Shown: positions 1 to 11,395 of the stretch, one piece after another
Numbering within the stretch: the first letter of the stretch is position 1
How the letters are laid out: every line of letters begins with the position of its first letter
Assembly: GCF_901521055.1 (NCBI RefSeq)
Contig: NZ_CABEGA010000018.1
Location: forward strand, 142,732 to 206,731
DNA length: 64,000 bases
Direction: 5' to 3'
Source: Cellulomonas hominis
Lineage (GTDB): Bacteria > Actinomycetota > Actinomycetes > Actinomycetales > Cellulomonadaceae
Position numbers and translations under genes: made by a program
The notes under the pieces: model-generated
Databases searched by the model: none
Told to the model about the DNA's origin: nothing
Seen by the model: the letters and a program-made list of their open reading frames with translations, nothing else

Positions 1-236
1 TCGCGTTCGGCTGGGACCGCGTCGTGGCGCTGCTGACCGGCTCCGAGTCGATCCGCGACGTCATCGCGTTCCCGAAGTCCGGCGGCGGGTACGACCCGCT
101 GACCGGCGCACCGGCCCCGATCACGGCGCAGCAGCGTCGCGAGGCCGGCGTGGACGCCAAGCCGAAGGCCCCCGCCGCGGCGGCGCCGGACGGTGCCGTG
201 CAGCACGAGGCCCCGGCGGCGACCACCCCGGCGTGA
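1..236 (+). CDS. aspS: Aspartyl-tRNA synthetase, C-terminal end (partial)
   Basis: The window opens inside this gene; only the last 77 residues are present. The reading frame starts at base 3 and reads [13 protein letters not shown], then [14 protein letters not shown], then [15 protein letters not shown]. This is the class II synthetase motif 3 (GWDR, ATP-binding arginine) and the tail typical of bacterial AspS, which charges tRNA-Asp (and tRNA-Asn in species without AsnRS). The tail ends in an Ala/Pro-rich extension of about 25 residues. The stop codon overlaps the GTG start of the next gene by 4 bases, which suggests cotranscription and coupled translation. Confidence 0.93.
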   Translation, partial: AFGWDRVVALLTGSESIRDVIAFPKSGGGYDPLTGAPAPITAQQRREAGVDAKPKAPAAAAPDGAVQHEAPAATTPA

Positions 237-1099
237 CGGGGGTCGTCGACCCGGCGACCACGTCGTCGCGCCGCGAGCCGGCGCTGCCGGCGGCGTGGGC
301 GGACGACCCGTTCCTGCTCGAGCAGCGCCGGTGGTGGCGCCCCGAGCAGGTGCGGGTCTCCGGCGACGCCCTGCTGCTGATCCAGCGGGACGTGGGCACG
401 GCGGGCGCTCCGGGAGATCACGGGGCACCTCGTCCCACGATGCTGGCGGCGCTCGGTCCCGCCGAGCCGGCGGCCGACCTCCTGCGGGAGCACGGCGACG
501 CCTCGCACCGGTACGCGTGGGTGAGCACGGCCGCGCTCGGCCTGCTGCGCCCCGCGGAGGTGCAGCGGCTCGGACTGGTCCCGGCGCGCACGGGCTGGGA
601 GTGGATGGTCACGGCGTCCGCGCCGCCGGCGCTCGCCGGGGAGGCGTGGGTGACCGAGCTCGACCCCGTGCGCGACGCGGAGGCGATCCGGGCGTGCCTC
701 GCGGAGGCGAACCCGACGACCGACGCGGACCCGTCCGCGCCGGGCGAGCGGTGGTGGGGCTGCGCCGACCTGGACGGGGCACGGGCGGACTGCTCCGGCT
801 CGCGCCCCGGCCCCTCGGGCGGCCACGTCCGGCTGACCGGCGTGATCGGGGCGAGCCCGCGCACCGGGCGCACGGACACCCGGCGTGCCGCGCACCTGCA
901 CGGGCTCGGCGTGCGGCCGGGGGAGCGCGGCCGGGGGCTCGGCGCCGCGCTCACCGCCGCGGCCGTGCGGGCGCTGCTCGCGGACGGCGCCGACTGGGTG
1001 TCGCTGGGCATGTGGGACGACAACGACGGGGCGCGCCGGGTCTACCACCGGCTCGGGCTGCGGACGCTGCACCGGCTGACGACCCTGCGGCGCCGCTGA
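233..1099 (+). CDS. GNAT-family N-acetyltransferase
   Basis: A 288-residue protein with a GNAT acetyl-CoA-binding motif at about residues 225-240 ([16 protein letters not shown], the Q/RxxGxG/A signature). It is followed by the usual tail in which a YHRLG-like segment closes the fold. The first 130 or so residues match nothing I recognise and may be a degenerate second GNAT domain. The substrate cannot be told from the sequence. The GTG start overlaps the aspS stop (GTGA), so it is probably cotranscribed with aspS. It is convergent with the MMPL gene downstream. Assignment to the superfamily is good; the specific function is unknown. Confidence 0.8.
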   Translation: MTGVVDPATTSSRREPALPAAWADDPFLLEQRRWWRPEQVRVSGDALLLIQRDVGTAGAPGDHGAPRPTMLAALGPAEPAADLLREHGDASHRYAWVSTAALGLLRPAEVQRLGLVPARTGWEWMVTASAPPALAGEAWVTELDPVRDAEAIRACLAEANPTTDADPSAPGERWWGCADLDGARADCSGSRPGPSGGHVRLTGVIGASPRTGRTDTRRAAHLHGLGVRPGERGRGLGAALTAAAVRALLADGADWVSLGMWDDNDGARRVYHRLGLRTLHRLTTLRRR

Positions 1100-1123
1100 C
1101 ACATCGCAGCGCCCGGTCCCGCG

Positions 1124-1158
1124 GGCCGTCCCCCCGGCCGAGGCCGTCCCCCCGGCCG
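1124..1158. repeat. 17-bp GC-rich tandem duplication
   Basis: The same 17-base unit (beginning GGCCGTCCCC) occurs at 1124-1140 and 1142-1158, with one base between the copies. Each copy begins GGCC and ends GGCCG, so a short GGCC hairpin is possible. It fills the 70-base gap between two convergent genes and may act as a weak bidirectional terminator. No T run follows. Confidence 0.6.
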
Positions 1159-1169
1159 CGGCCGCCGCG

Positions 1170-3419
1170 TCAGTGCGTGATCGCCAGGCGGTCGTAGACC
1201 CGGCGCAGCGGGGCCGGCGCCCACCAGTTCGCCTCGCCGAGGATCGTCATGGTGGCGGGCACCAGCAGCAGCCGGACCAGCGTCGCGTCGATGAGGACGG
1301 CGACCGCGAGCGAGAAGCCGACCTCCTTGATCACCAGCAGCTCGCCGGCCACGAACCCGGCGAACACCGCGATGATGATCGCCGCCGCCGAGGTGATCAC
1401 CCGGCCGGACCGCTGCAGCCCGAGCCGCACGGCGTCGTCGTTCGGCACCCCGGCGTCGTGCAGCTCCTTGATGCGCGACAGCAGGAACACCTCGTAGTCC
1501 ATCGCGAGCCCGAAGGCGAAGGCGATCACGAGCGCCACGACGTAGGTCTCGATGCCGCCGGTCGACTCGAAGCCGAGCAGCCCGGACAGGTGGCCGTCCT
1601 GGAACACCCAGACCAGCACGCCGAGCGACGCGCAGAGGGACACGAGGTTGGTCAGCAGCGCCTTGATCGGCACCAGCACCGACCCGGTCATGAGGAACAG
1701 CAGCGCGAGGGTCGCGACGGCGACGACGCCGAGCGCCCACGGCGCCCGGTCGACCAGCGCGTCGGTGAAGTCGATCTGGTTGGCCGCCTGACCCCCGACG
1801 TACGCGTCGAACGGCAGGTCGAGGTCCCGCAGCCCGTGCACGACGTCCTGGGCGGTCTGCCCGCCCGCGTCGGCGCTGTCCGGGCGCACCCCGATGACGA
1901 CGACCGAGCCGCGCGCCGTGGGGGCGTCCACGGACGCGACGCCGTCGAGGGCCTCGATCTGCGGCAGCACCGCCTCGGCGTCCGCGACGCCGGTCTCGGC
2001 GACGACCTGGACGGACGGACTCGTCGAGGCGGGGTACTGGTCGGCGAGCAGCGCGACGAACTCGCGCTGCGGGCTGGACAGCGGGAGCAGCTCGGTCGTG
2101 GAGTTGCGCAGCTCGAGGTGCAGGAGCGGCGTCGCGAGCACCAGCAGCACCGCCAGCGACCCGCCCATCACCCACCACGGCCGGCGCTGCACCCGGGCCG
2201 CCAGGCGGGAGAAGGCGCCCTCCTCGGCCTGCACGTCGGCCGTGCGGGCCAGCACGCGCCGCAGCCCCGGCACGCGCGACAGCACGCTCGGGCCCGCCAG
2301 CCGGCGGCCGGTCCACACGAGGAGGGCCGGCACGAGCGTCAGGGCCGTCGCGACGGCGAACACGATCACCGCCACGGACCCGGCGCCGAACGCCCGCAGG
2401 ATGTCCTGGCGGAACACCAGCAGGCCGGCGATCGAGACGCCGACGGTGAGCGCGGAGAACGCCACGGTGCGGCCCGCGGTTGCCATCGTGGCGACCAGCG
2501 CCGTCGTGACCGCGCCGTCGCCGCGGCGCCGGCGGGCCGACCGGCCGGCGTCGTCGCCGAGCGTGCGGCCGAGCTCCTCGCGGAACCGCGAGACGATCAG
2601 CAGCCCGTAGTCGATGGACAGGCCGAGCCCCAGGACCGTGACGACGTTGACGACGGAGGACTCGAGGTCGTCCATCAGGTACGACAGCGCGAGCAGGGAG
2701 CCGAGGCCGCCCGCGATGGACGCGACCGCCCCGACCAGGGGCATGGCCGCGGCGAGGAACCCGCCGAAGACCAGCACCATGATGAGCAGCGCCACCGGCA
2801 GCGCGACGGCCTCGCCCGTGGTGAGGTCCTGCTCCACCTGGTCGGTGATGGCCGACACGATGAGGGACGTCCCGCCGACCAGGCCGGTGGCGTCGGGCGC
2901 CACCTCCGCCAGCGCCCCGGGAACCGCCTCGAGGTGCCGCTCGACCTCGAGCAGCGCGTCCTCCTCCGCGTCGGCGGACAGCTCGGGCTCGAGCTCCGCG
3001 ACCATCAGGAAGCCCTCGCCGTCCTGGGCGAGCAGCGGAGCCGCGGCGGGGTTCGCCGGGCCCTCGGGCAGCACGAACGGGTCGATCACCGAGACGACGC
3101 CGTCGACGGACGCGACGTCCTCGCGCGCCGGGGCGAGCGCCTCGGCCAGCCCCGGCGTCGCGGGGTCGACGCCCTGGACGACCAGGCTGAGCGACGCGCC
3201 CGACGTGCTCGTCTCGGCCAGCAGCTCGCTGGCGCGGGCGCTGTCGGAGCCGGGGACCAGCTGCTCGCCGGTCGTCAGGCGGTCGAAGAGGTTCTGCCCG
3301 CCCACGCCGACGAGGGCGAGCAGGAAGCACGCCACCGTGATGACGGCCCAGGCAGCGACCGTGCGGCGGGGGTGACGGGCGACGGCGCGACCCAGGCTCT
3401 CGAACACGCGGGTCAGCAT
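1170..3419 (-). CDS. MMPL/RND-type membrane transporter
   Basis: A 749-residue integral membrane protein with the MMPL architecture. A first transmembrane helix (about 20-40) is followed by a large extracytoplasmic loop, a block of helices with the proton-relay-like motif [15 protein letters not shown] (about 270), a second soluble loop, and a second helix block with the paired motif [13 protein letters not shown] (about 640). These duplicated Asp-Tyr motifs are characteristic of MMPL proteins, which export lipids, polyketides or drugs by proton-motive force. The ATG at 3417-3419 is the natural start. It is divergent from rarA. The substrate is unknown; no lipid biosynthesis gene is adjacent. 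Confidence 0.85.
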   Translation of the reverse strand: MLTRVFESLGRAVARHPRRTVAAWAVITVACFLLALVGVGGQNLFDRLTTGEQLVPGSDSARASELLAETSTSGASLSLVVQGVDPATPGLAEALAPAREDVASVDGVVSVIDPFVLPEGPANPAAAPLLAQDGEGFLMVAELEPELSADAEEDALLEVERHLEAVPGALAEVAPDATGLVGGTSLIVSAITDQVEQDLTTGEAVALPVALLIMVLVFGGFLAAAMPLVGAVASIAGGLGSLLALSYLMDDLESSVVNVVTVLGLGLSIDYGLLIVSRFREELGRTLGDDAGRSARRRRGDGAVTTALVATMATAGRTVAFSALTVGVSIAGLLVFRQDILRAFGAGSVAVIVFAVATALTLVPALLVWTGRRLAGPSVLSRVPGLRRVLARTADVQAEEGAFSRLAARVQRRPWWVMGGSLAVLLVLATPLLHLELRNSTTELLPLSSPQREFVALLADQYPASTSPSVQVVAETGVADAEAVLPQIEALDGVASVDAPTARGSVVVIGVRPDSADAGGQTAQDVVHGLRDLDLPFDAYVGGQAANQIDFTDALVDRAPWALGVVAVATLALLFLMTGSVLVPIKALLTNLVSLCASLGVLVWVFQDGHLSGLLGFESTGGIETYVVALVIAFAFGLAMDYEVFLLSRIKELHDAGVPNDDAVRLGLQRSGRVITSAAAIIIAVFAGFVAGELLVIKEVGFSLAVAVLIDATLVRLLLVPATMTILGEANWWAPAPLRRVYDRLAITH

Positions 3420-3503
3420 CGCAGGCCGACCGGGGGCGGCGCATCACCGGCCCGGCCGGGCTGGGGACGACGCCCGGCGGCGCGGCGTGTGGGACGGCGT
3501 GCG

Positions 3504-3509
3504 TAGGCT
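3504..3509 (+). promoter_or_regulatory. -10 box TAGGCT, leaderless rarA promoter
   Basis: TAGGCT lies 7 bases before the rarA ATG at 3517, so transcription would start at or within a base of the start codon. No Shine-Dalgarno sequence is present. I see no convincing -35 box. Confidence 0.6.
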
Positions 3510-3516
3510 CGCGGGC

Positions 3517-4938
3517 ATGGATCTGTTCGACGCGGTGACCTCGACCGCGCAGGGGACCCCCGCGCCGTCGGCCGGGGCGCCGCTCGCGGTGCGGATGCGC
3601 CCGAGCAGCCTGGCGGAGGTCGCCGGGCAGGAGCACCTGCTGGTGCCGGGCTCCCCGCTGCGCCGGCTGGTCGAGCCGGGCGATCCGTCGACCCGCCGCG
3701 CGGCGCCGTCGTCCGTGGTGCTGTGGGGCCCGCCGGGCACGGGCAAGACGACGCTCGCGTACCTGGTCGCGACCACCTCCGGCCGCCGGTTCGTCGAGCT
3801 GTCGGCGGTCACCGCCGGCGTGAAGGACGTGCGGCAGGTGGTCGAGGACGCCCGGCGCCGGCTGGCGTCCGACGGGTCCGAGACGGTCCTGTTCATCGAC
3901 GAGGTCCACCGGTTCACCAAGGCCCAGCAGGACGCGCTGCTGCCGAGCGTGGAGAACCGCTGGGTCACGCTGGTGGCCGCGACGACCGAGAACCCGAGCT
4001 TCTCGGTCAACTCGCCGCTGCTGTCCCGCTCCCTGCTGCTCACGCTCAAGCCGCTCGACACCGAGGACGTGCGGGCGCTCGTGCGGCGGGCGGTCGAGGA
4101 CGAGCGGGGCCTGGGCGGCGCCGTCCGGCTGACCGAGGACGCGGAGGACCACCTGCTGCGGCTGGCGGGCGGCGACGCGCGCAAGGCGCTGACGATCCTG
4201 GAGGCGGCCGCCGGCGCGGCGCTGTCGGCCCGGTCGGAGCGCCTCGCCGACCCGGACGCGGAGCCGCCGGACCTGGACGAGCCGGCCGAGGTCGACCTCG
4301 CCACGACCGAGCGGGCGATCGACGTGGCCGCGGTCCGGTACGACCGCGACGGCGACCAGCACTACGACGTGATCAGCGCCTTCATCAAGTCGGTGCGTGG
4401 CTCGGACGTCGACGCGGCGCTGCACTACCTCGCCCGGATGATCGCGGCGGGGGAGGACCCGCGGTTCATCGCGCGGCGCATCGTCATCTCCGCCGCGGAG
4501 GACGTCGGCATGGCGGACCCCAGCGCCCTGCAGACGGCCGTGGCCGCCGCGCAGGCCGTGGCGCTCATCGGCATGCCGGAGGCGCGGATCATCCTGGCGG
4601 AGGCGGTGGTGCACCTCGCGACCGCCCCGAAGTCCAACGCGGCATACCTCGGCATCGACGCCGCCCTCGCCGACGTGCGCGCCGGGCGGCTCGGGTCGGT
4701 CCCCGCGCACCTGCGGGACGCGCACTACGCGGGGGCCAAGGCGCTCGGCCACGGCGCCGGCTACCGGTACGCGCACGACGAGCCGCACGGCATCGCGCCG
4801 CAGCAGTACCTCCCGGACGAGCTCGTGGGCAGCCGGTACTACACGCCGACCGACCGCGGGTACGAGCGCCAGGTCACCGAGCGGCTCGGTCGCATCCGCT
4901 CGGTGCTGGACCAGGCCCCGCCCCCGAGCGTGGGTTAG
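3517..4938 (+). CDS. rarA: Replication-associated recombination ATPase RarA (MgsA)
   Basis: A 473-residue AAA+ ATPase of the RarA/MgsA/WRNIP1 family, related to clamp loaders and acting at stalled replication forks. Walker [10 protein letters not shown] lies at about residue 71 and Walker B FIDEVHRF at about 126. A sensor 1-like ATTENPSF segment follows, then the C-terminal RarA helical and tetramerisation region ([15 protein letters not shown], then [10 protein letters not shown]). A GTG at 3487 in the same frame is possible, but the ATG at 3517 matches the family N-terminus (MDLFD) and sits 7 bases after a -10 box. RarA next to rpsD and alaS is a common actinobacterial arrangement. Confidence 0.95.
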   Translation: MDLFDAVTSTAQGTPAPSAGAPLAVRMRPSSLAEVAGQEHLLVPGSPLRRLVEPGDPSTRRAAPSSVVLWGPPGTGKTTLAYLVATTSGRRFVELSAVTAGVKDVRQVVEDARRRLASDGSETVLFIDEVHRFTKAQQDALLPSVENRWVTLVAATTENPSFSVNSPLLSRSLLLTLKPLDTEDVRALVRRAVEDERGLGGAVRLTEDAEDHLLRLAGGDARKALTILEAAAGAALSARSERLADPDAEPPDLDEPAEVDLATTERAIDVAAVRYDRDGDQHYDVISAFIKSVRGSDVDAALHYLARMIAAGEDPRFIARRIVISAAEDVGMADPSALQTAVAAAQAVALIGMPEARIILAEAVVHLATAPKSNAAYLGIDAALADVRAGRLGSVPAHLRDAHYAGAKALGHGAGYRYAHDEPHGIAPQQYLPDELVGSRYYTPTDRGYERQVTERLGRIRSVLDQAPPPSVG

Positions 4939-4958
4939 GCGAACCGACCGACGCCCGG

Positions 4959-4964
4959 TAGAGT
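4959..4964 (+). promoter_or_regulatory. -10 box TAGAGT of rpsD
   Basis: TAGAGT at 4959-4964 with a poor upstream TTAGGC (4935-4940) at 18-base spacing. Starting from here the rpsD mRNA would carry a leader of about 190 bases, long for this window. Confidence 0.5.
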
Positions 4965-4991
4965 TGTCCGGTCGTCCTCGACACGTGTCCT

Positions 4992-5026
4992 CCTGCGCCT
5001 GGCGCAGGGGCGTCCGTCGCGGGACG
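4992..5026 (+). promoter_or_regulatory. Two tandem hairpins in the rpsD leader
   Basis: Hairpin 1: 4992-4998 pairs perfectly with 5002-5008 (7 bp, 3-base loop). Hairpin 2: 5011-5015 pairs with 5022-5026 (5 bp, 6-base loop). They sit about 25-60 bases after the predicted start and roughly 135 bases before the rpsD ATG. S4 is an autoregulator in other bacteria, so a regulatory leader is plausible. I do not recognise a known S4-binding fold. Confidence 0.4.
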
Positions 5027-5160
5027 GCCACCTGGGGTCTTAGCCGCGCCAGGCGTCGTGCAGCTCACCGCCGCACGCCCGCCGTCGCACCGAGGTCGAC
5101 CCCACGCCCGCCCGGAACCTCCGTGCGCGGGTGTGCCGTGAACTGAACGACAGGAAGAAC

Positions 5161-5787
5161 ATGAGCAACGTGACCCGCGCGCGTCGCCAGGTGCGCCTCT
5201 CGCGCGCCCTGGGCCTCGCGCTGACGCCCAAGGCCGTCAAGCACTTCGAGAAGCGCCCCTACCCGCCCGGCGAGCACGGCCGCGCCCGTCGCCGGACCGA
5301 GTCCGACTACGCGGTGCGTCTGCGCGAGAAGCAGCGTCTGCGTGCCCAGTACGCGCTGCGCGAGAAGCAGCTCGCCCGCGCCTACGAGGACGCCCGCAAG
5401 GCCCCGGGCCTGACCGGTGAGGCCCTGGTCGAGGACCTCGAGACCCGCCTGGACGCCCTCGTGCTCCGCGCCGGCTTCGCCCGCACCATCCTGCAGGCCC
5501 GCCAGGTCGTCGTGCACCGCCACGTGCTGGTCGACGGCAAGATCGTGGACCGTCCGTCCTTCCGCGTGAAGGAGGGCCAGACCCTGCAGATCAAGCCCAA
5601 GAGCCAGACCACGGTGCCGTTCCAGGTCGCCGCCGCCGGCGCGCACCGCGACGTGCTGCCGGCCCTCCCGGGCTACCTGGACGTCCAGCTCGAGAAGCTG
5701 AGCGCCGTCCTCGTGCGTCGCCCGAAGCGCGCCGAGATCCCCGTGACCTGCGAGGTCCAGCTGGTCGTCGAGTACTACGCCCGCTGA
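5161..5787 (+). CDS. rpsD: 30S ribosomal protein S4
   Basis: A 208-residue ribosomal protein S4, the 16S rRNA-binding assembly initiator of the small subunit. The N-terminal part (RPYPPGEHG at about 33-41, then RTESDYAVRLREKQ) and the C-terminal S4 RNA-binding domain (LDALVLRAGFARTILQARQ, then VLVDGKIVD) are typical. It has no Cys zinc-binding motif, so it is the zinc-free (C-minus) form. The ATG at 5161 is preceded by AGGAAG at 8-base spacing; an in-frame upstream start at 5131 is less likely. It stands alone, as is usual in actinobacteria where this copy lies outside the alpha operon. A strong hairpin follows. Confidence 0.97.
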   Translation: MSNVTRARRQVRLSRALGLALTPKAVKHFEKRPYPPGEHGRARRRTESDYAVRLREKQRLRAQYALREKQLARAYEDARKAPGLTGEALVEDLETRLDALVLRAGFARTILQARQVVVHRHVLVDGKIVDRPSFRVKEGQTLQIKPKSQTTVPFQVAAAGAHRDVLPALPGYLDVQLEKLSAVLVRRPKRAEIPVTCEVQLVVEYYAR

Positions 5788-5813
5788 TCGCACCACGCGA
5801 ACCGCGCACGACC

Positions 5814-5859
5814 CGCGACGCCTCCGCACCGCCCGCACGGGCAGCGCGGGGGCGTCGCG
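5814..5859 (+). terminator. Hairpin terminator after rpsD
   Basis: 5814-5827 pairs with 5846-5859 over 14 positions (one G-U). The loop contains a nested GCCC/GGGC stem. No T tract follows, as is common in high-GC actinobacteria. Confidence 0.6.
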
Positions 5860-5897
5860 GCGTTGGGGACGGCGCGGGGCGGGACCGCCCGGCCCGG

Positions 5898-5903
5898 TAG
5901 GGT
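5898..5903 (+). promoter_or_regulatory. -10 box TAGGGT before the DUF948 gene
   Basis: TAGGGT followed by a leader of about 40 bases and a good ribosome binding site (GAGGAGAAGG, 5932-5941) before the ATG at 5949. Confidence 0.45.
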
Positions 5904-5948
5904 GCCGGGGGACGTCGGACGCCACCGACCCGAGGAGAAGGGCTGGCC

Positions 5949-6314
5949 ATGCTGGGAGACATCGCGGGGCTCGTCGCGGCCATCGCCTTCGTGCTGCTGG
6001 TCGGTGCGCTCGCCGTGCCGCTGGTGAAGCTCGGCCGGGTGCTGGACGAGACGCGCACCTCGGTCAAGGAGCTCACGGAGCACGCCGTGCCGATCCTCGA
6101 CGAGGCCGCCACGACCGTGTCGTCCACGAACACCCAGCTGGAGCGCGTCGACGCCATCACGACGTCGGCCGCGCAGGTCACGCAGAACGTGTCCGCGCTG
6201 ACGTCGCTGTTCGCGGCGACCGTCGGCGGCCCGATGATCAAGGTCGCGGCCTTCTCCTACGGCGTGCGCCGGGCGCTGTCCGGCCTGACCGGCCGCGGGC
6301 GGTCCGCGCGATGA
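5949..6314 (+). CDS. DUF948 domain membrane-anchored protein
   Basis: A 121-residue protein with one N-terminal membrane helix (about 5-27), then a heptad-rich amphipathic region (VKLGRVLDETRTSVKELTEH and on to about residue 85). This is the DUF948/YoxC pattern. Members are predicted to be anchored in the membrane with a cytoplasmic or peripheral coiled coil; the role is not established. The stop overlaps the ATG of the next gene by 4 bases. The pair lies between rpsD and alaS, a position conserved in many actinobacteria. Confidence 0.8.
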   Translation: MLGDIAGLVAAIAFVLLVGALAVPLVKLGRVLDETRTSVKELTEHAVPILDEAATTVSSTNTQLERVDAITTSAAQVTQNVSALTSLFAATVGGPMIKVAAFSYGVRRALSGLTGRGRSAR

Positions 6315-6793
6315 GGCGGCTGTTCTGGGTCGGGGTCGGCGCGGCGGCTGCGGTCGCCGGTGCCCGCCGGCTCGGGCTGCTCGACGGCCTGACCGCCGAC
6401 GCCGGTCACGGCGCGCACGCCGGTGCCGGGCGCTCGACGGCCGCGCAGGCCGCGCGCACCGCGTTCCGGGCCGGCGCGACGACCGCCGGGGCCGTCCGGT
6501 CCCTGTCGGACGCCCGGCGCGAGTTCTCCACGGCGATGGCGGAGCGCGAGCAGCAGCTCCGGCACGACCTGGTGGGCGACGTGGACGTGGACGCGATCCG
6601 CGCGGAGCGTGCCGAGCGGCGCGCGGCCGCCGGCGTCGCGTCGGACACCAGCGGTGCCGTCCCCCCGGCGTGGCACCGGGACCCCGAGGCCCGCGAGGCG
6701 ACCCGCCGGTCCCGCGCCCGGCGCGGCTGGGCGGACGAGCCCACCGACGACCCGGACGACGGGGACGGCGACCTGCCGTACTCCTTCTACTGA
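6311..6793 (+). CDS. Small hypothetical protein partnered with DUF948 protein
   Basis: A 160-residue protein that I can place only by context. It starts with a short hydrophobic stretch (LFWVGVGAAAAVAGARRLGLL, about 4-24), has a helical middle (SLSDARREFSTAMAEREQQL at about 66-85), and ends in a charged Arg/Asp-rich tail. It is translationally coupled to the DUF948 gene (ATGA overlap), which suggests the two act together at the membrane. A gene of this kind before alaS is common in the phylum. No enzymatic motif is visible. Confidence 0.7.
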   Translation: MRRLFWVGVGAAAAVAGARRLGLLDGLTADAGHGAHAGAGRSTAAQAARTAFRAGATTAGAVRSLSDARREFSTAMAEREQQLRHDLVGDVDVDAIRAERAERRAAAGVASDTSGAVPPAWHRDPEAREATRRSRARRGWADEPTDDPDDGDGDLPYSFY

Positions 6794-6811
6794 CCGAGCC
6801 CGCGGCCGCCC

Positions 6812-6817
6812 TAGGCT
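6812..6817 (+). promoter_or_regulatory. -10 box TAGGCT of alaS
   Basis: TAGGCT at 6812-6817 with CTGACC (6790-6795) 16 bases upstream as a possible -35. It predicts a leader of about 90 bases before the alaS ATG at 6916. I do not see a tRNA-binding T-box in it. Confidence 0.45.
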
Positions 6818-6915
6818 GCACCCCGGTCGCGCGCGCGGGAACACCGCCGCGGCGCGCGACGCTGAGCACGTTGACGGCGGGGGAGCGACCCCGCCCGTGA
6901 GATGACGAGGACACC

Positions 6916-9612
<2,697 letters not shown>

Positions 9613-9668
9613 GCCCCGGCACCGGGCCGTCCTCGGACGCGCCCGGCACGCCGCAGGACCCCGACGCC

Positions 9669-10232
9669 GTGGTCCGCGGCGCGCGCCTGGCGGTGGACGT
9701 CGGCTCGGTGCGCGTCGGGCTCGCGTCGAGCGACCCCGACGGGCTGGTCGCCACGCCGGTCGCGACGCTGGCCCGGGACAACCGGCCGCCGGCACCCGGC
9801 GCGCTGCCGACGGACGTCGCGCAGATCGTCGCGGAGGTGGCCGAGCGCTCGGTCGCTGCGGTGTACGTGGGGCTGCCCCGGCACCTCTCCGGGGCGGAAG
9901 GCGCTGCATCACAGGCCGCGCGCGCGTACGCTGGGTCGCTGGCGCACGCTGTCGCACCGGTCCCGGTGCGGCTCGTGGATGAGCGGATGAGCACGGTGAC
10001 CGCCCATCAGGCGCTGCACGCGTCCGGCAGGTCCGGGCGCCGCCACCGTGCGGTCGTCGACCAGGCGGCCGCGGTGGTGATCCTGCAGGCCGCGCTGGAC
10101 GGAGAGCGTTCCACGGGCCGCCGGCCCGGCGAGCGGGTCACGGCGACCCGTCCTCAGGACGCCGACGTCCGGCGCGAGGGGGCCCTGGAGGACGCAGGAC
10201 CGGCAGCACCAACCGAAGGGACGAGCGAGTGA
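9669..10232 (+). CDS. ruvX: Putative pre-16S rRNA nuclease / Holliday junction resolvase YqgF
   Basis: A 187-residue RNase H-fold protein of the YqgF/RuvX family. The first acidic motif is AVDVGSVRVGLASSD (about 8-22), the second region is VYVGLPRHLSG, and the third is VRLVDERMSTV with the conserved DER. Family members mature the 16S rRNA 5' end. GTG 9669 is the only reasonable start, 56 bases after alaS. A C-terminal extension of about 40 residues is low-complexity and charged. The stop overlaps the mltG GTG by 4 bases. Confidence 0.92.
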   Translation: MVRGARLAVDVGSVRVGLASSDPDGLVATPVATLARDNRPPAPGALPTDVAQIVAEVAERSVAAVYVGLPRHLSGAEGAASQAARAYAGSLAHAVAPVPVRLVDERMSTVTAHQALHASGRSGRRHRAVVDQAAAVVILQAALDGERSTGRRPGERVTATRPQDADVRREGALEDAGPAAPTEGTSE

Positions 10233-11395
10233 GCGACCTCTTCCTCGGGGCGCCGCAGCAGGAGCACGGAGAGGCGCCCCCGCCCTCCCGCCGTTCCCGC
10301 CGCGTCAGCACCGAGCAGCGGGCCAAGGAGCGCAAGCAGCGACGCCGGCGCTCCGTCGTCGTGCTCGTGCTGGCCGTCGCGCTCGTCGGCGGCGCCGCGT
10401 TCGTCGTGTGGTCCGTCGTCGGGAACGTGTTCACCGGCGGCGGCTCCGACGAGCAGACCGTCGAGGACTTCCCCGGTCCCGGCAGCGGCGAGGTGCAGGT
10501 CACGGTCGCGGCCGGCGACACCGGCGGCGCCATCGGCCAGACGCTCGAGGAGGCCGGGGTCGTGGCCACGGCGGCGGCGTTCACCGACGCGTACGCCACC
10601 AACCCCGCCGCGACCGGCATCCAGCCCGGGACGTACTCGCTGCTGCTCGAGATGAAGGCGAGCGACGCCGTGAACGCGCTGCTCGACCAGGCGAACCGCG
10701 TGTCGTCCCGCGTCACCATCCCCGAGGGCTACACGGCCGCGCAGATCTACCAGCGCCTGTACGAGATCACGACGATCCCCGTCGAGGACCTCCAGGCCGC
10801 CGCGGCCGACCCGGCCGCCATCGGCCTGCCCGCCGAGGCGAACGGCAACGTCGAGGGCTGGCTGTTCCCGGCGACCTACGAGATCGAGCCCGGGTCGTCC
10901 GCGACCAGCGTGCTCGCGCAGATGGTCGCCCGGACCACCGAGATCCTGACGACCCGCGGCGTGCCGCAGGACCAGTGGGAGACCGTGCTGAACAAGGCGT
11001 CGATCATCGAGCGCGAGGGCAAGCTCGACGAGGACCGGCCGAAGATCGCGCGCGCGATCGAGAACCGGCTCGACATCGCCATGCCGCTCCAGATCGACGC
11101 GGTCGTCGCGTACGGCCTCGGGAAGTCCGGCACGGAGCTGACGTACGCCGACACGCGCGACGCGGTGCCGCCGTACAACCCGTACAACACCTACAAGGTC
11201 TCCGGGCTGCCGCCGACGCCCATCGCCTCCCCGGGCGAGGCCTCGATCGACGCGGTGCTCAACCCGGCCCAGGGCCCGTGGCTCTTCTGGGTCACGGTGA
11301 ACCCCGAGACGGGCGAGACCAAGTTCGCCGAGACGTTCGCCGAGCACCAGACCTACGTGCAGGAGCTGCGCGACTGGGAGGCGGCGAACGGGTGA
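10229..11395 (+). CDS. mltG: Endolytic transglycosylase MltG (YceG-like)
   Basis: A 388-residue membrane-anchored enzyme that cleaves nascent peptidoglycan strands and ends their elongation. An N-terminal cytoplasmic Arg-rich segment (about 1-45) is followed by one transmembrane helix (about 47-70) and then the extracellular YceG domain. The catalytic glutamate is in ASIIEREGKLDEDRP. The C-terminal signature NPYNTYKVSGLPPTPIASPG is clear. The GTG start overlaps the ruvX stop, and the mltG stop overlaps the aroE GTG, giving a tightly coupled alaS-ruvX-mltG-aroE run. Confidence 0.94.
   Translation: MSDLFLGAPQQEHGEAPPPSRRSRRVSTEQRAKERKQRRRRSVVVLVLAVALVGGAAFVVWSVVGNVFTGGGSDEQTVEDFPGPGSGEVQVTVAAGDTGGAIGQTLEEAGVVATAAAFTDAYATNPAATGIQPGTYSLLLEMKASDAVNALLDQANRVSSRVTIPEGYTAAQIYQRLYEITTIPVEDLQAAAADPAAIGLPAEANGNVEGWLFPATYEIEPGSSATSVLAQMVARTTEILTTRGVPQDQWETVLNKASIIEREGKLDEDRPKIARAIENRLDIAMPLQIDAVVAYGLGKSGTELTYADTRDAVPPYNPYNTYKVSGLPPTPIASPGEASIDAVLNPAQGPWLFWVTVNPETGETKFAETFAEHQTYVQELRDWEAANG

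Noticed and set aside
1042..5031. A continuous minus-strand open frame of 1329 codons across the MMPL gene and rarA
   Set aside because: It runs antisense to rarA and out of frame with the MMPL gene, has Arg/Gly-rich nonsense composition and no recognisable motif. Such long shadow frames are normal at this GC content; similar ones lie opposite alaS, carB and metK-priA.
4964..5146. A 60-codon open frame between rarA and rpsD
   Set aside because: No SD, no family resemblance and Arg-rich shadow composition; the region is better read as the rpsD leader.
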